DNA of 52,500 nucleotides from Glandiceps talaboti (GCF_964340395.1 NC_135553.1:8100001-8152500); one strand, 5' to 3'; numbered from the stretch's first letter, positions 12,501-28,206 are shown. A program made the numbers and translations. Notes: generated by a model from the sequence alone, not told the origin.

Positions 12501-14290
12501 ACATACACCTTACACTCACGGAAGACATTTCGTTTACATCTAATTTCACGTAAATTGGTAATTTCGATTTAATTGGTCACAAACCCAACCTAAAAATGTA
12601 GCTCATGACGAAAGATGAACTTATAAAAAATATTCCCAATCTTGTCATGAGTATTATCAGTTATGTCCCTAAGTATCTTTGGCTAGTTTTAAAATGGCAA
12701 ATTTGTGATTTCCACAGCTGCACTCTGCTATGAAACAATATAGCTTTAAAATTAACACTGAAGATGGTAGTCATATCAATCTTTCTGTGGGAGTATTTGA
12801 ACTTCATGATTTATATTCCTTGCAATCATTATCACCCCCTTGGTGTACACGTGCATTTCGAAATAATGTTCAGTGTTCTCATGTAATGTTACGATGTTTC
12901 GGTAGTCGAAGAGATTCTCTCTTTTGTGTTTTTAAGTTTAATGTATATGACAACGCCTTGTTGCTTCCAGACAGGTTTATCAGCGTAAACTGTATAATAA
13001 ATAGGTGTATAAGAGACTTTTTAAAAAGTAAGAGTCTTATATGCGAACACGTAAAAAGTGCAAAGCTGTCTAATAAAAAAATGATTAGTTTACCTAATTA
13101 ATGCAGTTACATGTCCTATAAACCATTTCAGCGACACTTGAAATCTTTCATTTACAAACGTTAGTGTTTCGTTTATGTTAAATATAGCTATATTGAGTGC
13201 AAATCATTTCTCATTGAGTGATTTGTGTTGTGTTTCAGGAGTTAAGCTGATGCTCATAAAAAAACAGAACAACGTATGTTGAGATCTGTTGGTAAAGGAC
13301 TTTTTCTTTTATTCAGTGTTTATACAAGCAGTTATATAGTAAGGTACACTAATTTGAGTATTTTGGGAAATATACCCCCTGCTGATTATCGCTATCAGTT
13401 GCGTGGTTATCCACTGAAAAGTCTCTAGGTGCATTGCATACAAAAAATCGTATATGTGGTAATTAAGGCTATGTAACATTCTGCAATAGACGGGGAGATT
13501 ACCCCCGAAGGCGTCGTAAGAAAGTGTACATTTTCGTAATTTCAAATGTTGTTCTCGAATGCATACAAAACCGGTAATGTTACACCATGGTGATGTTCAA
13601 TGATATTTTTAGCCGTATTTTTTTTGGCTGAGACTGATTTCTTCAAATAAACTTCAACTTAATCACGTTCTCGCATGCTTTCAATGTACGATCTCGGCAT
13701 TTCAAAAGAATCTCATCAAGGGCCTTAAAATGACAGAGGGACTCACGTAATCTACAATGTTCTATGATATCTAAACTTTGTATACTTCCAATCCCGGCAG
13801 TTAGGTTATATAACATCCTTGCAATATTATGATGCTTCTCTTCAAGGGTAGCTCGGGGATATATAGCTGAATAGATATTACTGTAACAATGAAATTTACT
13901 TCCAATATTTGAAAAATATTTAACCATATTCCATTATAACCCATATACCACTTTTTTGTCTTTAAATTTGAACTCCCCAATCTGCTCATCAAAGATGCAA
14001 TGAACTTGTGTCGTCCTGTAGGCATAGACATAAATCATTATTGCAGAACAATTATTAAACTATGCTAATACGCTATGTTTTAGGTAGATATTCCCTGTTA
14101 GGAACATTAGAATAATAGAATTTAACGGTAAGGAAACGCAGATACTATATTCCATTCTGCCCCTGATGAGTGAGAACTACGCACCTCACGAAACAGTTCT
14201 GTACGGTCTATAGCATATAATTTGGTTCAAACTATCAAAACCTGTATATAATTCGCTCTACTACCCGTATTGAGCACTCATCTATATCCA
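9530..14290. other. Stretch with no recognisable gene
   Basis: The longest ORF is 123 codons at 12730-13101 on +, starting MKQYSFKINTED. It has no recognisable motif, ordinary AT-rich composition and no neighbour supporting it. The low-complexity block at 11820-11875 is a decayed (GTCT/GTGT)n tract. Nothing else stands out. Confidence 0.6.
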
Positions 14291-14293
14291 GTC

Positions 14294-14295
<2 letters not shown>

Positions 14296-14383
<88 letters not shown>
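14296..14383. repeat. (TA)n microsatellite, about 88 bp
   Basis: Uninterrupted TA dinucleotides, lying about 70 bp upstream of the PLE reverse-transcriptase relic. Confidence 0.97.
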
Positions 14384-14386
<3 letters not shown>

Positions 14387-14454
14387 ATATGTGGATATGG
14401 CATTAGCTAGCTAGCATGTGGTATTGTAAAAGTGCGTTCCGAGAGAAGAGGGGA

Positions 14455-15270
14455 TTCCAGCTTGTGAAAAGGCACTTGATGAGAGAGCTACTAAAAAACC
14501 AACAACAAATGAAGTCATTCAGATGATTAAACTGGTTTTAGACAACAATAACTTCACCTTCAATGACAAACAATATATGCAAACAGAGGGAACAGCAATT
14601 GGTTCCAAATTGGGCAGAAACTTTGCATGCACATACATGGGTACATGGGAAGATGAATTACAGCGGAAAAGCTAACACAAGCCACTAGTACAGTGGAGAT
14701 ATATCGAAGACATTTGGGGACTCTGGGCACATGGAGAAGAAGCACTTTTACATTACCACAAGCTAGCTAATACCATACATTCACGTATCAAAGTTGAAAT
14801 GCGCCACTCAAAGAACAGCATAGAGTTCCTCAATGTCAAAATACACATAATAAATTGGAATTTTTAACAATTTGCTGTGAATGTATTGTTGGTTGTCTAA
14901 TCGAACAAAGGGAATACTCAATGTACAGCTAATACAGCTTTAAGACACGCTGATCAAGAAAATGAATACGGCTTTAAACACATGTATAATATCACTTTAC
15001 AATAGTGACCTTATTTACATAGCAAAAACACAAAAATTACTCATTTTCCGTCCACAAAGGTAGGCAAACTTTAATCAGTCCATATTGTTTGCCTCAGACG
15101 CGATTACTCAATAGGATCATTACCAAAATCTGTGTAATGAATATTTTAGAAAGTACACTTACAGCAGACATCGAAACCCCTACTTGTACATTCAAAAGAG
15201 ATAAACCTAAGGCCAATTTACATGTGTTTTACTACCAGGTGGCCGACATTGTATACATTGCCGTAAGGTA
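14455..15270 (+). pseudogene. Penelope-like element reverse transcriptase relic
   Basis: Reading from 14460, one frame gives the PLE-type RT order: ACEKALDER, LVLDNNNFTFNDKQYMQ, EGTAIGSKLGRNFACTYMG (the G-T-A-x-G-S/T block), a stop at about 14672, then WRYIEDIWGLWAHGEEAL and SIEFLNVKIHI. The catalytic Y-x-D-D is present as YIED, so one aspartate is replaced, and the frame stops at about 14865. After a gap, 15040-15270 gives PQTRLLNRI and TCTFKRDKPKANLHVF, resembling the AFKRDKNL.D.LV segment near the RT end. Known PLE proteins continue into a GIY-YIG endonuclease; I see none attached here. The copy is dead: premature stops, a lost catalytic residue, truncation at both ends. Confidence 0.8.
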
Positions 15271-15279
15271 ATTAAACAA

Positions 15280-17110
15280 AACACGATGCATTTTAAATTA
15301 TTGAATTTTGTTCTCAATATATGTGCAACAAATGAATTTCATGAATAAAAAAATGTCTAACGTTAGTAAACATTGAAGAATGTACATTAAGAAATCACAG
15401 AGGGACATAAAAAAGATCATGCAGTATATTTTACAGTGTAACACGGTCTTACAGATGATAGCAATAATGATATGATAGCAGTAATGCACATTGTGTGATT
15501 ATTCTATTAACCCCGGTATTTAGATTTCGGTGAAACATATTTCAGAGCTTGCAACTGGAAAATGGTGTATTTTATTTATTAAATAACATATACATTAATT
15601 AGAACTTTGGAATAAGTAATAGTGCGATTCGTGACAAATAACGAACATTCTTTTCTTTATTACATGTTTCATGAACACTTTACCTTTAAATATAAAATCG
15701 CTGGTCATGAATTCATTTCACAAATTTATTCTAATATGTAATACCATTACTTTTGCAAGATGCTCAATACGTTCAACTTTCTATAAACACGAAGACAGAT
15801 TCCACTTGTCAGTCGTTTAATTTTTCAACACCTATATTTTTTTCTGCTTCAAGTACATAATCGAGTTTTGTTTATCTTGGATTATTTGAACGTTTTTTTT
15901 TTGGTTACTTCAAAATGCTATTAAGATACTTACGTGAACATAACCATTTTCAAGCGTTATCGTGCTTTTAAATTTTATTTTTACTTTAGCAGTATTTATG
16001 GTAACCGGATTTTATAGATATTAGGAACATATTGCACTTTGAGAAAAGTGGATTAATCACTTAATATACGTTTATATTCTATGAGCCCTGCTTACTTTAA
16101 TAACAGCTTTAGAATCTAAACAAAAATATTTTCTTCAAGACATATCAATTACATAAAGAGCACTTATGAGTAATATCAGTTTGTATCTTGAATGTCAATG
16201 ATAACTACAATTGCGTCTGTAGAGCTACATGTTTATCAGCCGTATTACATTGCACTCTCAGACAACTTCTCAGGAGACAAATTAATCTTCTCAGCACACT
16301 AATATAAACTTACAGCGGATACGAAAATGGCAGAATTGGATTATTAAGATTCAAATCTTTAAGACGTATGTTTTTTAAGTGTGGAAACAATATCATTTTG
16401 TGAAGGACACGCGAGCTTGTAGCCACATTGAATCTGTATATGTTTACCTCGAAGGCGAAAAACACACTTACAGACTATCGAGCTCGAAACCGCTTGGTGC
16501 TCTTTAAGATTTTGAGTAAGGCCACATGCATGTCAATTATCATTCCTTACACGTGTCGATACTTAGATTTGAAAACATTCCGGAACCGTGTACTTTAAGA
16601 TATTTTTATATTTAATGCAATTATGTAATATGTCGTTATAGAAAATTGGTATACTGCTACATTAAGAGAAATTATTCAAAATGTGTCCTTGCCAATTTCT
16701 TTCAAGTAGGAAGGAGATCATCAGAATCTTAATTATCAATAAATAGAATTTCTTTTTTGCAATTTGAATAAATTACGCTTTAAGGGGATATGCCTCTTCT
16801 TGCTTTGCCCAAACAGACCAGGGGAATCTTTGTTTATACCATACCTATTGCAATTTCAAACGAGCTACAAAGCTCACTAATATCTCATGGCAATGGGAAT
16901 ACTGATAATTCTTAAACCCTCTATACTTTGCATTTTAAAATTAATCGCTTTAAGTTTTCAGTAGACATAAAACCAAGATACCGTGCAATGTTTTCCTAAC
17001 AGAGTAATATCAATTTCAGTAGACAATTGTCAAGATTTAGAGCGTATTAATCTAACAAGTTGAATTAAATCATAGTTATATGGTAAAGTGATTGTTACTT
17101 CTACCGCTCT
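15280..17110. other. Stretch with no recognisable feature
   Basis: AT-rich, with short ORFs only, no tandem repeats above about 20 bp and no recognisable retroelement protein. Confidence 0.6.
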
Positions 17111-17114
17111 GGAT

Positions 17115-18790
<1,676 letters not shown>

Positions 18791-18792
18791 AG

Positions 18793-18874
18793 TTCATTCA
18801 TTCATTCATTCATTCATTCATTCATTCATTCATTCATTCATTCATTCATTCATTCATTCATTCATTCATTCATT
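18793..18874. repeat. (TTCA)n microsatellite
   Basis: About twenty perfect TTCA units. Confidence 0.97.
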
Positions 18875-18965
18875 TTATTGAAAAATTGAGACTGATATCG
18901 ATGTCACATTATGCTTTAAGCAAGGTAAACTTCACCTTGGTTACTGATTGTTTTCATTCACTTTA

Positions 18966-19078
18966 GGACATCATGTGTATATTCCTATTCCAGATCGTTC
19001 AGCTACTTACGACTACAAAATTCCTACTTCTTCTGAAGGGCACATTATAATCTGGATTACAGTTCCTGTCTTCAGTGT
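18966..19078 (+). CDS. Candidate internal exon, unrecognised
   Basis: An acceptor with a good pyrimidine tract, gttttcattcactttag, precedes GACATCATGTG. An open phase-1 frame runs 37 codons to a strong donor TTCAGT|GTAAGTGG at 19078/19079. The peptide contains VYIPIPDRSATYDYKIPT and then the hydrophobic stretch GHIIIWITVPVFS, which could start a membrane helix. An alternative acceptor at 18992 would shorten it. The incoming phase matches the outgoing phase of 3000-3068, giving a plausible acidic N-terminus followed by a membrane segment. No family is recognised, and chance is not excluded. Confidence 0.3.
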
Positions 19079-19464
19079 AAGTGGGTCAGATTGATTATTT
19101 TGCTCTTTAAAGACTCTGAGATATCCACTTACAAAGGTATTAAATCGTTGGTAATGATCAAAACATTGATAAAACATATGTAACGAGCTCGTTTAGCATT
19201 GCCCGATCTTGTATCGCTTAATGTTGTGGAGAGATACAAATGCTTAAGCCCCATTTAATAACTCTGACCCCCTTTCGTATCGAGTAATAGAGGTTCATGT
19301 GAGGAGACGGTGATATTTAAAATTGGTACACACATTCTTTGGACATCATGTGATACAAGAATGGTTTAATATATCTGTAAATATGTAGGTAATAATCAGG
19401 TTTCACGTCTACATAAATCTTTAGCTTGAATTTATAAAATTAAAAAATCACATCTGATATCAAT

Positions 19465-19518
19465 CAAACAAACAAACAAACAAACAAACAAACAAATAAA
19501 TAAATAAATAAATAAATA
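19465..19518. repeat. (CAAA)n passing into (TAAA)n
   Basis: About seven CAAA units pass directly into about six TAAA units. The change of motif is a single substitution. Confidence 0.95.
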
Positions 19519-22500
19519 CAACGTTTTAAAGCTTAATGAGGGCAGTGTATTACATTCTGTGATCGTCTGATGCCATTAGATGTTTTCATCAAGTAAAACA
19601 TATTTGAAACCTTTAATGTTTGATGGTTTCAATCTGACGTGGATGGCAAGCAATGAGATACTTGCATTTGATACTTGCTGATGATTATGACCATAGAACG
19701 CTTTAAATAAACTTGGGTCTAAGGCACGTAGAGGGTTATATTATAATTAATACAGCAACTTACGTAATTTGAAAATGTGTAGCACAAGCACACGCACAAA
19801 ATATGGTAGGACTTTAAACCATAACTTTTGAATTGTGACAGATGTTGTTTTTCAAAACAGCTTTTCACTTAACCCGGATTATTAAATCACTGATGAAGGT
19901 TTGAGAACTTGTTTGTAGATGTTCGTTTCCAAACACAAGACGGAATTTTTGTAGGCAGCTTATATTTTAGTATATCGGCTTTATTACCACCAAACGGTTT
20001 ATGGAGAATAACGTGTGTAGGCATTCGTGTTGTGTAGGCATTCATGTAGTGTACCTAAACGGACAGACTAATTCACGAGTTTGCAAGCAGTGGCACTGGT
20101 GGAGATATTTCGTAAGGGATAAGACTCATAAAGTTAATACGATATTAAGAAAAGTGATGACTTATGAGGGGAAAGTCAGAATACAAGATGAAAATCGTAA
20201 GTCATTCAAATTATTAACAGATTATCTATCTCGTCTACAATGCGTCGTTTGGACACGCGATTCACTTTTACGACTTCTGATCTATCTAGGTTAATCAATT
20301 GCATTGTGTTTATAAGTCAAGCTAACAATTTTTATCAGTGGTTGTTATTGCAATATCATGAAGTATATACTAATAATTAGAACTTTGTGTGACTCCTGAA
20401 TTAACGCAGTAATGGGCGATATGTGGAACCAATTCCATCATAACATAAACCTAATTTGTAATTATTAGTTAAACATACCTTTCTGTCAGTCGTTCCTACT
20501 GATTTCAGGACTTGGCAGAATGAGAGAATATCCAAAGTTCAAACTTAAACGTGATATTGTCATTCAATTGTCCTGTAGTATATGACATAATGCTGAAATT
20601 AAAATGTTGTTGCTCTGTAACAGTTACGTTTTCATTTGTCACTATAGTAAGAAAAAGTACAACATTTTCATTGCGTCGTTGGTTTTCGAGTAAAGAGTAC
20701 AAAATACTTTAAGCCTGGCGGTTCAACTTTCGATGAAATAATGATGGTGTCTTGGGACTGTGTACGCCAATAGGCTTGTCATTAACATATGGCTTGAAGC
20801 CTGCTTGTTGCTTTGACAACGCTCACATTGACGCTTGCGTGACGTTCAGTGATGCAAAAACAGTCTTGGTCTGTACATGTACAGGAAATAGTGTTTTAAG
20901 TACGAGGATAAAGGAAGACGAAACATTTATGCGAGGTTCACTCTTTTTCGTCACTTTTTGACCTTTAACATTTCATACACTGAAAGAATACGCAGACCCA
21001 GGGCCTGCAAATTATGCAGTTTTGTAAGCGATGAAATAGCTATTTGTTTGTCGGAATCCGGTTCCTCAAACAGCAGCAACAATATCCTCCCACTTATTAT
21101 GGAATATATTCCAATAAATCGCCTGACCATTGATTAAAAATATATTTCCTTTTTTAACTTCAGCATTTCTTCCATGAGATGGTCAAATGTATTGCTTTCG
21201 TACATTTAGTGAATTGAAAATTTTAGACAAAAATGTACGAGGAGAATTCTTATCTATGTGATTCGTATATTACATATTATTGCCTTCGTAAACTGTACTT
21301 CAAACCCTCTTGGTCACTCTCTTACGATATTAAATGTCATAAGATGCTCCTTAAATATGAGATACCATTTAACATGATAAAAGGTCACTGAAAGTTCACT
21401 GTCAGGTAGTCTACCAATATCCTGTGCCAAGTGAAATCTTACCGACATTTGTCACTTTACATACAATTCAGCTTAATTATTGACAATAAATATGACAATC
21501 TATAAATGTTTTTTTAAAGTCGTGTAACTTCCACCCAAAATGTATGATCATTATTCAATATTCACATTTTCTTTATAACGCACTGAAAAACATCAGGTTG
21601 CCGACCTGGTTTCCATGGTAACGATGGATAGTCCTCCAAACTAATTATATTGTGCTTACTCTACCATGTAATGTTTAAAATTAAGTAAGCAAAAACGAGA
21701 GTTGATTAAATTCAATATGTTTGCAGTTAAATTAAACTGAACTAAGGTATCAATAATATAAGATATATTTGTGCAGGTTGCCATGGTAATGTACATTCAC
21801 CTCAAAGCTTGAAACAAGTACTGGTAAAGAGAGAAAATCAATTTCTGAATGTTCATAACATTTTCGTTTGTGTAATTTCAAAAATATGAAACTGTGTACG
21901 TTTGGGGTCATTTTAATTAGAATATTTGAAATTAAAAATGAAAAGATAATGAAGTCATCATGTGCTTTTTAAACACAGTTGAGACAATATGCTAGATTGG
22001 AGAGAATGGTCAAATTCACCAGAAAACAATTACATTTTGTGAAAACTTAGGGAGTCAAAAAACAGTGCTCTTAAATATGTAAAGTATCGGAATGACAAAA
22101 AACTTTCAGGATAACAGTTTTGAATAAAGTCAAGTACCTGCAAACTTGAATAATTTTCCTCGCATTATGACGAGATGAGCGTATTATTGTGAAGCCCAGG
22201 GTTATTAGAAATCCGATGATAGCAATACCGTGGGCAAGACTAATATCATTCTATAAATCTATAGCTTCGAAGTTTTTTTCATTTGAACATAATATCCGAT
22301 CGACGAACAGATGTTATTGCGAGATTATTGTGAGGTATAAAAATAGATAAGAAAACGACATTGGAAATCTTTCTCACAATAAGCAGGCGGACGATGCTTG
22401 ACTCATTTATATAGAACGGGAATAAAAAGTCAACACTATGTTTACTTTGTTATTCGGGATTTTGAAATCAAAAGCGATAATTGAAATTTTCTTCACGAAA

Positions 22501-24590
22501 TTGAATAGCTGTGCATAACATTATTTTAAGTTAAGATGGTACTCATATAATATTTCAATTGGAAATCAAATAGGCAGGCTTGGCAATATAATTTAACATT
22601 TTAAAAGAAACTCGTTACCCACCTCAAGATTCCAGTATCAATCAAAATGGATACTTGAGCATGGATATCTGCATTGCAGGTGCATTTGGTTGTCATGCAC
22701 ATCAAAGCCGCGAGCGACTCTTGCTGATGACGTCGTTATGGAGGTGAACCATCTGTTTTAAACTTAGCATGGACTCCGATGTCATGCATTTGTCATGAAA
22801 TTTCTTCACTAACGTTCGCTACCCAACTCGTTTTGCCAACGGCGAAGACTGTGTCCTTTTCCTTAGCGACTCCCCAACGTCTTTAGATGCACGATTCACA
22901 CCAACACGCCCCTTTCTTCCAGCCTAATTATCTACCTCATTCCAATCTATAGGACGTGTGTTGCATTTAAAGAATGTCATTTACTCAATTTGTGTGTGGA
23001 ATTTTGAAGGGAATTAGCCTACGCATTGCGTTGTCGTGACCCCTTTTTGTGAACGTTACCCAAAACAGCCGTGAAGAACTTGCTTATCCTGTAATTTCAA
23101 TGAACACACAAAATTCCTCTTTCACTGCATAGTGATATGAAAGGCTGTCAAGTTTTAATAGTCTGTTAGCTCTTGAATACACTATTACGTATACCCTCCG
23201 AATGTGTGTGTATTTGCTACTTGGTATTGGAAACATTAAAATAACAGCAAATTCTCCTGTTCAAACCTGCAAGTACCAATCTCACTATTTTAGTGCATTG
23301 GGACAATGTCTTTAAAATATGCCACCTGCACGTTCAATAGTCCATCAGTGATGATGGTTCGATATTGTTTTTTATGAAGATCACAAGCGATACAGAGATA
23401 ATCGTAAAGAAAAGATCAACTGAACTTGGTCACTCTCGTAACATTTCTTTATAAGACAAGAAATTGTGATTTAGAAACAAAATTAATGTAGAGAACAGTG
23501 ATCTCTAAAAGTAATTTATCCTATATTTTGCGCATTCACACATAAGTTTTAACATCTATTTCGAGAGGACCCACCTTCAATTGTCATTAAGAAATTTGTA
23601 AGTGAGTGGAGAAGTATTAGTAGGAAAACATTTGATGAGAGCTATTGGTATTGAGGTTGCTACTTAGCAACCACTTCTATAACAAAGTGTGCACGTGATA
23701 GTACACATGCTATGAAAGATTGGTTAAGCATATTTTTTTATAACGATACACCTCGTGTCGATACAGAGATAGCAACAATTTAACACCTCATAGGGAGTCA
23801 AAGCTTGAGATCTTTACCTACACTATATAGCTCGTGCAGATAAGATAACACGTGCAAACACGTCGAAAATGAATATGAAAAATGCGATCAGTTATTGTAT
23901 TGGAAAGCATATACACGACGTCTTCAGTTGACATTCATTTACAACCCGTGTAAACATAACAATAAAGATTGTTCTCATATATATTTACAGTTACACGTAC
24001 GCCCCATGTTACACTTTTAACACAATCCCAATCTTAAGTAAATTCTAGAATTTAGATGATGTCATTGTCGGTTGTTAAAGTTATATTTTATTGATTGTAC
24101 GCTCTTAATTTATTCTAATTTATTACTTTAACGACTATTCAATTCCTTTACTCTTTTGATTTTTACAGCTACACAATAAAGTTTTATGACGAAGTCTACA
24201 GTTTGTGACCTAGTTGTTATGATAAATCACCACGCAGCTAATATGTACGGATTACACGGATCAAGATTGGATTAATAAATCAGGGACGCACGGTTGCACG
24301 TATCAATGTTACGGCATCGGTTTTGAAGTACACACGATTGAATTGCTCAATTATGCAATTGAATAGTCAATTGTTCCATTTCGGTACGTTGCTATCTAGT
24401 ACCGATAAGTATCATGTTGTCGCTATCTTAACTACGCACCAATTCTTTCAATTAAACAACACAGTAAAGATGTCGTATTTAAAAAAAAACAACTCAATAA
24501 AACATGTTGTTGGTTGGAATGCTAATTGCTTGAGTAGTTTTAATAATACGAATATATATATATATACTGCACTGTGACAGTAACTGCAAC
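19519..24590. other. Long stretch, mostly featureless
   Basis: It contains a 97-codon ORF (20001-20294, no recognised motif) that overlaps the candidate exon at 20091-20196. It also contains a patch at about 22620-23060 that is visibly richer in G and C than its surroundings and includes the palindromic TGACGTC (22728-22734). The rest shows only short ORFs and no long repeats. Confidence 0.55.
20091..20196 (+). other. Candidate exon, unrecognised
   Basis: The acceptor-like tttgcaagcag precedes a 35-codon frame starting WHWWRYFVRDKTHK, the only open phase. It ends at a GTAAGTC donor that has an unfavourable C before it. Phase 0 in fits the phase 0 out of 18966-19078. The pyrimidine tract is weak and the sequence is unrecognised. 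Confidence 0.15.
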
Positions 24591-24593
24591 TGT

Positions 24594-24648
24594 AGACTGT
24601 CTGTCTGTCTGTCTGTGTCTTCTCTCTCATACACACACAGACACACAC
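24594..24648. repeat. (TGTC)n and (CA)n composite microsatellite
   Basis: About five TGTC units, a short linker, then short ACAC and GACACAC runs. Both are imperfect. Confidence 0.85.
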
Positions 24649-24787
24649 ATCGACAATGCAAAGTTGAAAATACATAATGGACATGTCAATCAGTTATCGT
24701 TTGCACTAGAGTTTTCTCGACTACGTAGAAATGTCAACAGCATAATAAGATCGTGGGGGCAAGAAAGGAAAGACTACGAATGAAATT

Positions 24788-25045
24788 GAAACCTAACCAA
24801 CAAAACACTACCCATATTCCACACGTCAATCACTACCCCGATCCAACCCTGCCTACATTCAACTCGTCAATTACTTCCCCAAGCCAGCCATGCCCACGTA
24901 TCATTCTTTGAACCCTACCCCACCCTCCTGCCCACATTCCACTTTCCCAAACTCTATCCCATCCTGAATCCTGTCCACATTCCACTCGTCAGTCACTGCC
25001 CCAACCCAACCCAACCTTTCCCACATACCACTCATCACTATTGTG
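24788..25045. repeat. C-rich degenerate minisatellite, unit about 42 bp
   Basis: About six diverged units share the pattern cctgcccacattccactcgt, then caatcac.accccaaccca. Recognisable starts lie near 24808, 24850, 24889, 24931, 24977 and 25017. The + strand is strikingly poor in G over some 250 bp, unlike either flank. Units differ by substitutions and small indels, so the array is old. Confidence 0.75.
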
Positions 25046-25053
25046 CAATCAAG

Positions 25054-25452
25054 ATGGCTTGTAAGCGCCGTCTACATGATTCATCTGCCCATAAACCCCT
25101 GCTCTCGATCGAAATGATCTTTAAAAGACCCATCAGATGGCCTGGTCATTCGACTGTAATTACTTACATCATTCCCGAATCAAGTACGTATACAAAGGTT
25201 AGAATTGTATTGCTTCCAATAAGCAATAACAATCAGACGACTGCCTCGATAATAGTGATCTACGTTGCTTCTTCTTCGTCACGCTATATCATCGGAATTT
25301 ATGGACCAAAGAATACCATTTGTCAAATTACTCTAAAAAATTTACAACGACTTTTGATCAGACTTTTCCTTAATGTTTTTCTAACAACACGAAAACAAAT
25401 TAATGTAAAAAAAGTATATCAAATTGCCTTGATCTTGATATTAAGAATGTGA
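25054..25452 (+). other. 132-codon ORF, probably not a gene
   Basis: This is the longest non-repetitive ORF in the window, starting MACKRRLHDSSAHK just after the C-rich minisatellite. It is serine and isoleucine rich toward the C-terminus and has no motif, signal peptide or family I recognise. AT-rich intergenic DNA can give ORFs of this size. Confidence 0.12.
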
Positions 25453-25525
25453 AAATAAATTATAGGATTTCAGAGAGATTGTGCGATGTAAAGCTAGTTG
25501 ACTGACCTTTCTGGGTCGCATGGGC

Positions 25526-25526
25526 A

Positions 25527-25605
<79 letters not shown>

Positions 25606-25608
25606 ATA
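25526..25608. repeat. (AAAT)n microsatellite
   Basis: About twenty uninterrupted AAAT units. Confidence 0.97.
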
Positions 25609-28120
25609 CAGCTAAGATAATATCAGGATCACCTTTCTTTCCCTTCAAATCCGAATTTCATTGATGTCAGGGTTAATGAAGGTCATTAACCACAGAACAT
25701 TACAGGACGTCTTTACAAATTTTAAAGGTAGCACGGCATATGTTTACATTTTGTGATTGAGTGACATGTCTAAGATTGGCCGGTGGCCGGGAAACTTTAT
25801 GTAATAGCCTGCAGGTAACGATTCATTTACATCAGTATTGAAAACCATTAGTAGAAAAAAGGTTAGGTGTAATGAAGCCATCGTACAACCCAGAATCAAT
25901 CACCGATACGGTAATAGTTATCAAGTATATATGAATACAAGAACTGGAATGATAATAGCCAAATGAGCAAATCGGAAATTATGTTTCCTTTCTGCCATGA
26001 AACAAAACATAAGGTGTACGTGATGAAGTTCGAAGTTCGGGTACGTCGTTCAAAGTCCTATGGTGGCTATGTTTTATTATATTCTCAGATGTCTACTGCA
26101 TCGAAGGCTACGTTTTATTATTCATTGTCATCCCTCGCCATATCATTCAATAATTTACAATGAATGTGTTGATGTTGCCTTTTATGAGCTTAGGGACGTA
26201 TTTTGGCAACCAAAGTGGGAAAGGCTGAAAGTATTTAAAATCCAAGGGATTCAATGCAAATTGTTTATAATATAATATTAAACACATCTAAAGAACCGCA
26301 AGCACCACGGCACAAAACGTAAAACAACAAACGTGACATAAGTGAAAATCTCCTTTACTATCTCCTCTCAAAGTAATAGAAATTGATTTGAACTTGAATT
26401 ATATTACATACAATGCAATCTCTAACGGTTGCTGAACTGTATCTATATGTACTAAAGCATCTTAATCATTCAACACCAATGTATTAGCTACATACGACAG
26501 AGGTGTTCAAACACAGAAACCAGATTTAGAACACGAATGAGTAAACCCACAGGGGGTTTATACCATCAAGGGGATAAGAAAGTCAGGATCGTTACATTTT
26601 AGCCAACAAATGTGTACGAAACCGCTGGCATTTTGTGTTAAGTCAACCCCTTGACGATAGAGTATTGAGGTTAAAACACAAAAATGTACTCAACAAGTCC
26701 ATCTAAATTAAGTTAGCAATTGAAGCTGCTGAGTATCTGCTTTTAAAGATGCAACAGCGCTTGATGAGATTAACAGTAGAGGTAGATTTACTAATGTAAG
26801 GGGCACAGTGAATATGTTTATTAACTATATATAAATATTTGAATGGAAATACATTATCCATAACCATAAACGTATAAAGTATGGAAACAAATAATGACAA
26901 TCTTGCATCGACTTGCTGAATTGTTACTTTCTTTTGTGGACACAAACACTGTAGTATACCGAAATGGTGTGATAAAGACATCACTGAGGTGATTTGAATG
27001 TATGTCACGTACAATTCACTTAACACATGTCAGCAGCAGATAAAATAACTAACCACGTTTTATACTGTATTTACCAAAATTTCAGTTTTCGATTTCTCAC
27101 ATGTAAGTAAAAGCCAGGAAAAAAAATTACAATGACATTCGTAGGCTTCTAGATCAATTTTTGTCTACTTTACAAACAAAGTGTCTAGCTTTAGTACTTT
27201 GAAAATGCCTTCTTTTGCGTGAGACATCACAAGGCGTTCTATTGATGAAACGGAAATAACGAGAAATAACGACTTTTGTAAAAAAAAATATAAATGCGAA
27301 GTTGTCATTCTGGGGAGCCTGGTTTATCTATTTAAATCGAAGAATATTCGAAATAAAAAGACAGCTTGATATTGCTTATGTGTTGAAAATATATAACGAA
27401 AGTGACCTTTTATGATGTTAACTGGGTCACATTATAACGTAATATATAGCACATCCGCTGTTCAGGTAAAGTTAGCTAAAACAGCGAGTAAATGCCTCTT
27501 TTATACTTGTCACCGTTCTCTCAAAACAAGTAGAACCAATGATATATGTCTATCTACAAAAAAACTGTTACAGTGCCGATGGATATCATGGGTGCTTATC
27601 TGTCATCACAAGATGTGCTTCATGGGTAGTTATTTTTGGTTCGTCTGGATGTCAAGAATTCATCTTGTCGGAAACACAAAAGATGCCTAAGCGATCAAGA
27701 GATTTCCAAACATCGACGTTTCAAGTAATTGTATTAATGTATTATTCTATACACTCCAACTCCCCGTATGAATTTGTTCGTGTCCTTGTTCCATGTAGGG
27801 AAAATCTATAGCTCCATCGAGTCGTTATTCAAACTTGTGTTCAAACTGTTAGCATGAAACGTTTCAGTTTGCAAAGACCTTCTTAACGCTTTTGAAATCG
27901 TTAAACATGTGCCTATAGTTTTGATGCAATGGGGAACGAGCTTCAATACAAATAGTCTTTGTAAGTTCATATAAAGGGTGTACCTTGCTTACATTCATAT
28001 ACATTGAAACGTGATGGTACACTTTGGTAAAATGAATAAGTAATTTGATACATCTAGTCACATCGAAACCTTTGCTCTACGTTCGATATTGTTGATTTTT
28101 CCAACTTTCAAACTCTCAAT
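25609..28120. other. Stretch with no recognisable gene
   Basis: ORFs of 66-107 codons occur on both strands (for example 26060-26275 + and 26703-27026 -), but none shows a known motif. No long tandem repeats. Confidence 0.6.
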
Positions 28121-28128
28121 GTCTAAGC

Positions 28129-28206
28129 TCGTCGTCGTCGTCGTCGTCGTCGCAGCCGCCGCCGGCAGCCGCCGCCACCGCTACTGCTGCCGCCATCATC
28201 ATCATC

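Noticed and set aside
12730-13101. 123-codon ORF
   Set aside because: No motif, splice context or neighbour supports it. Its length is within what AT-rich noncoding DNA can give.
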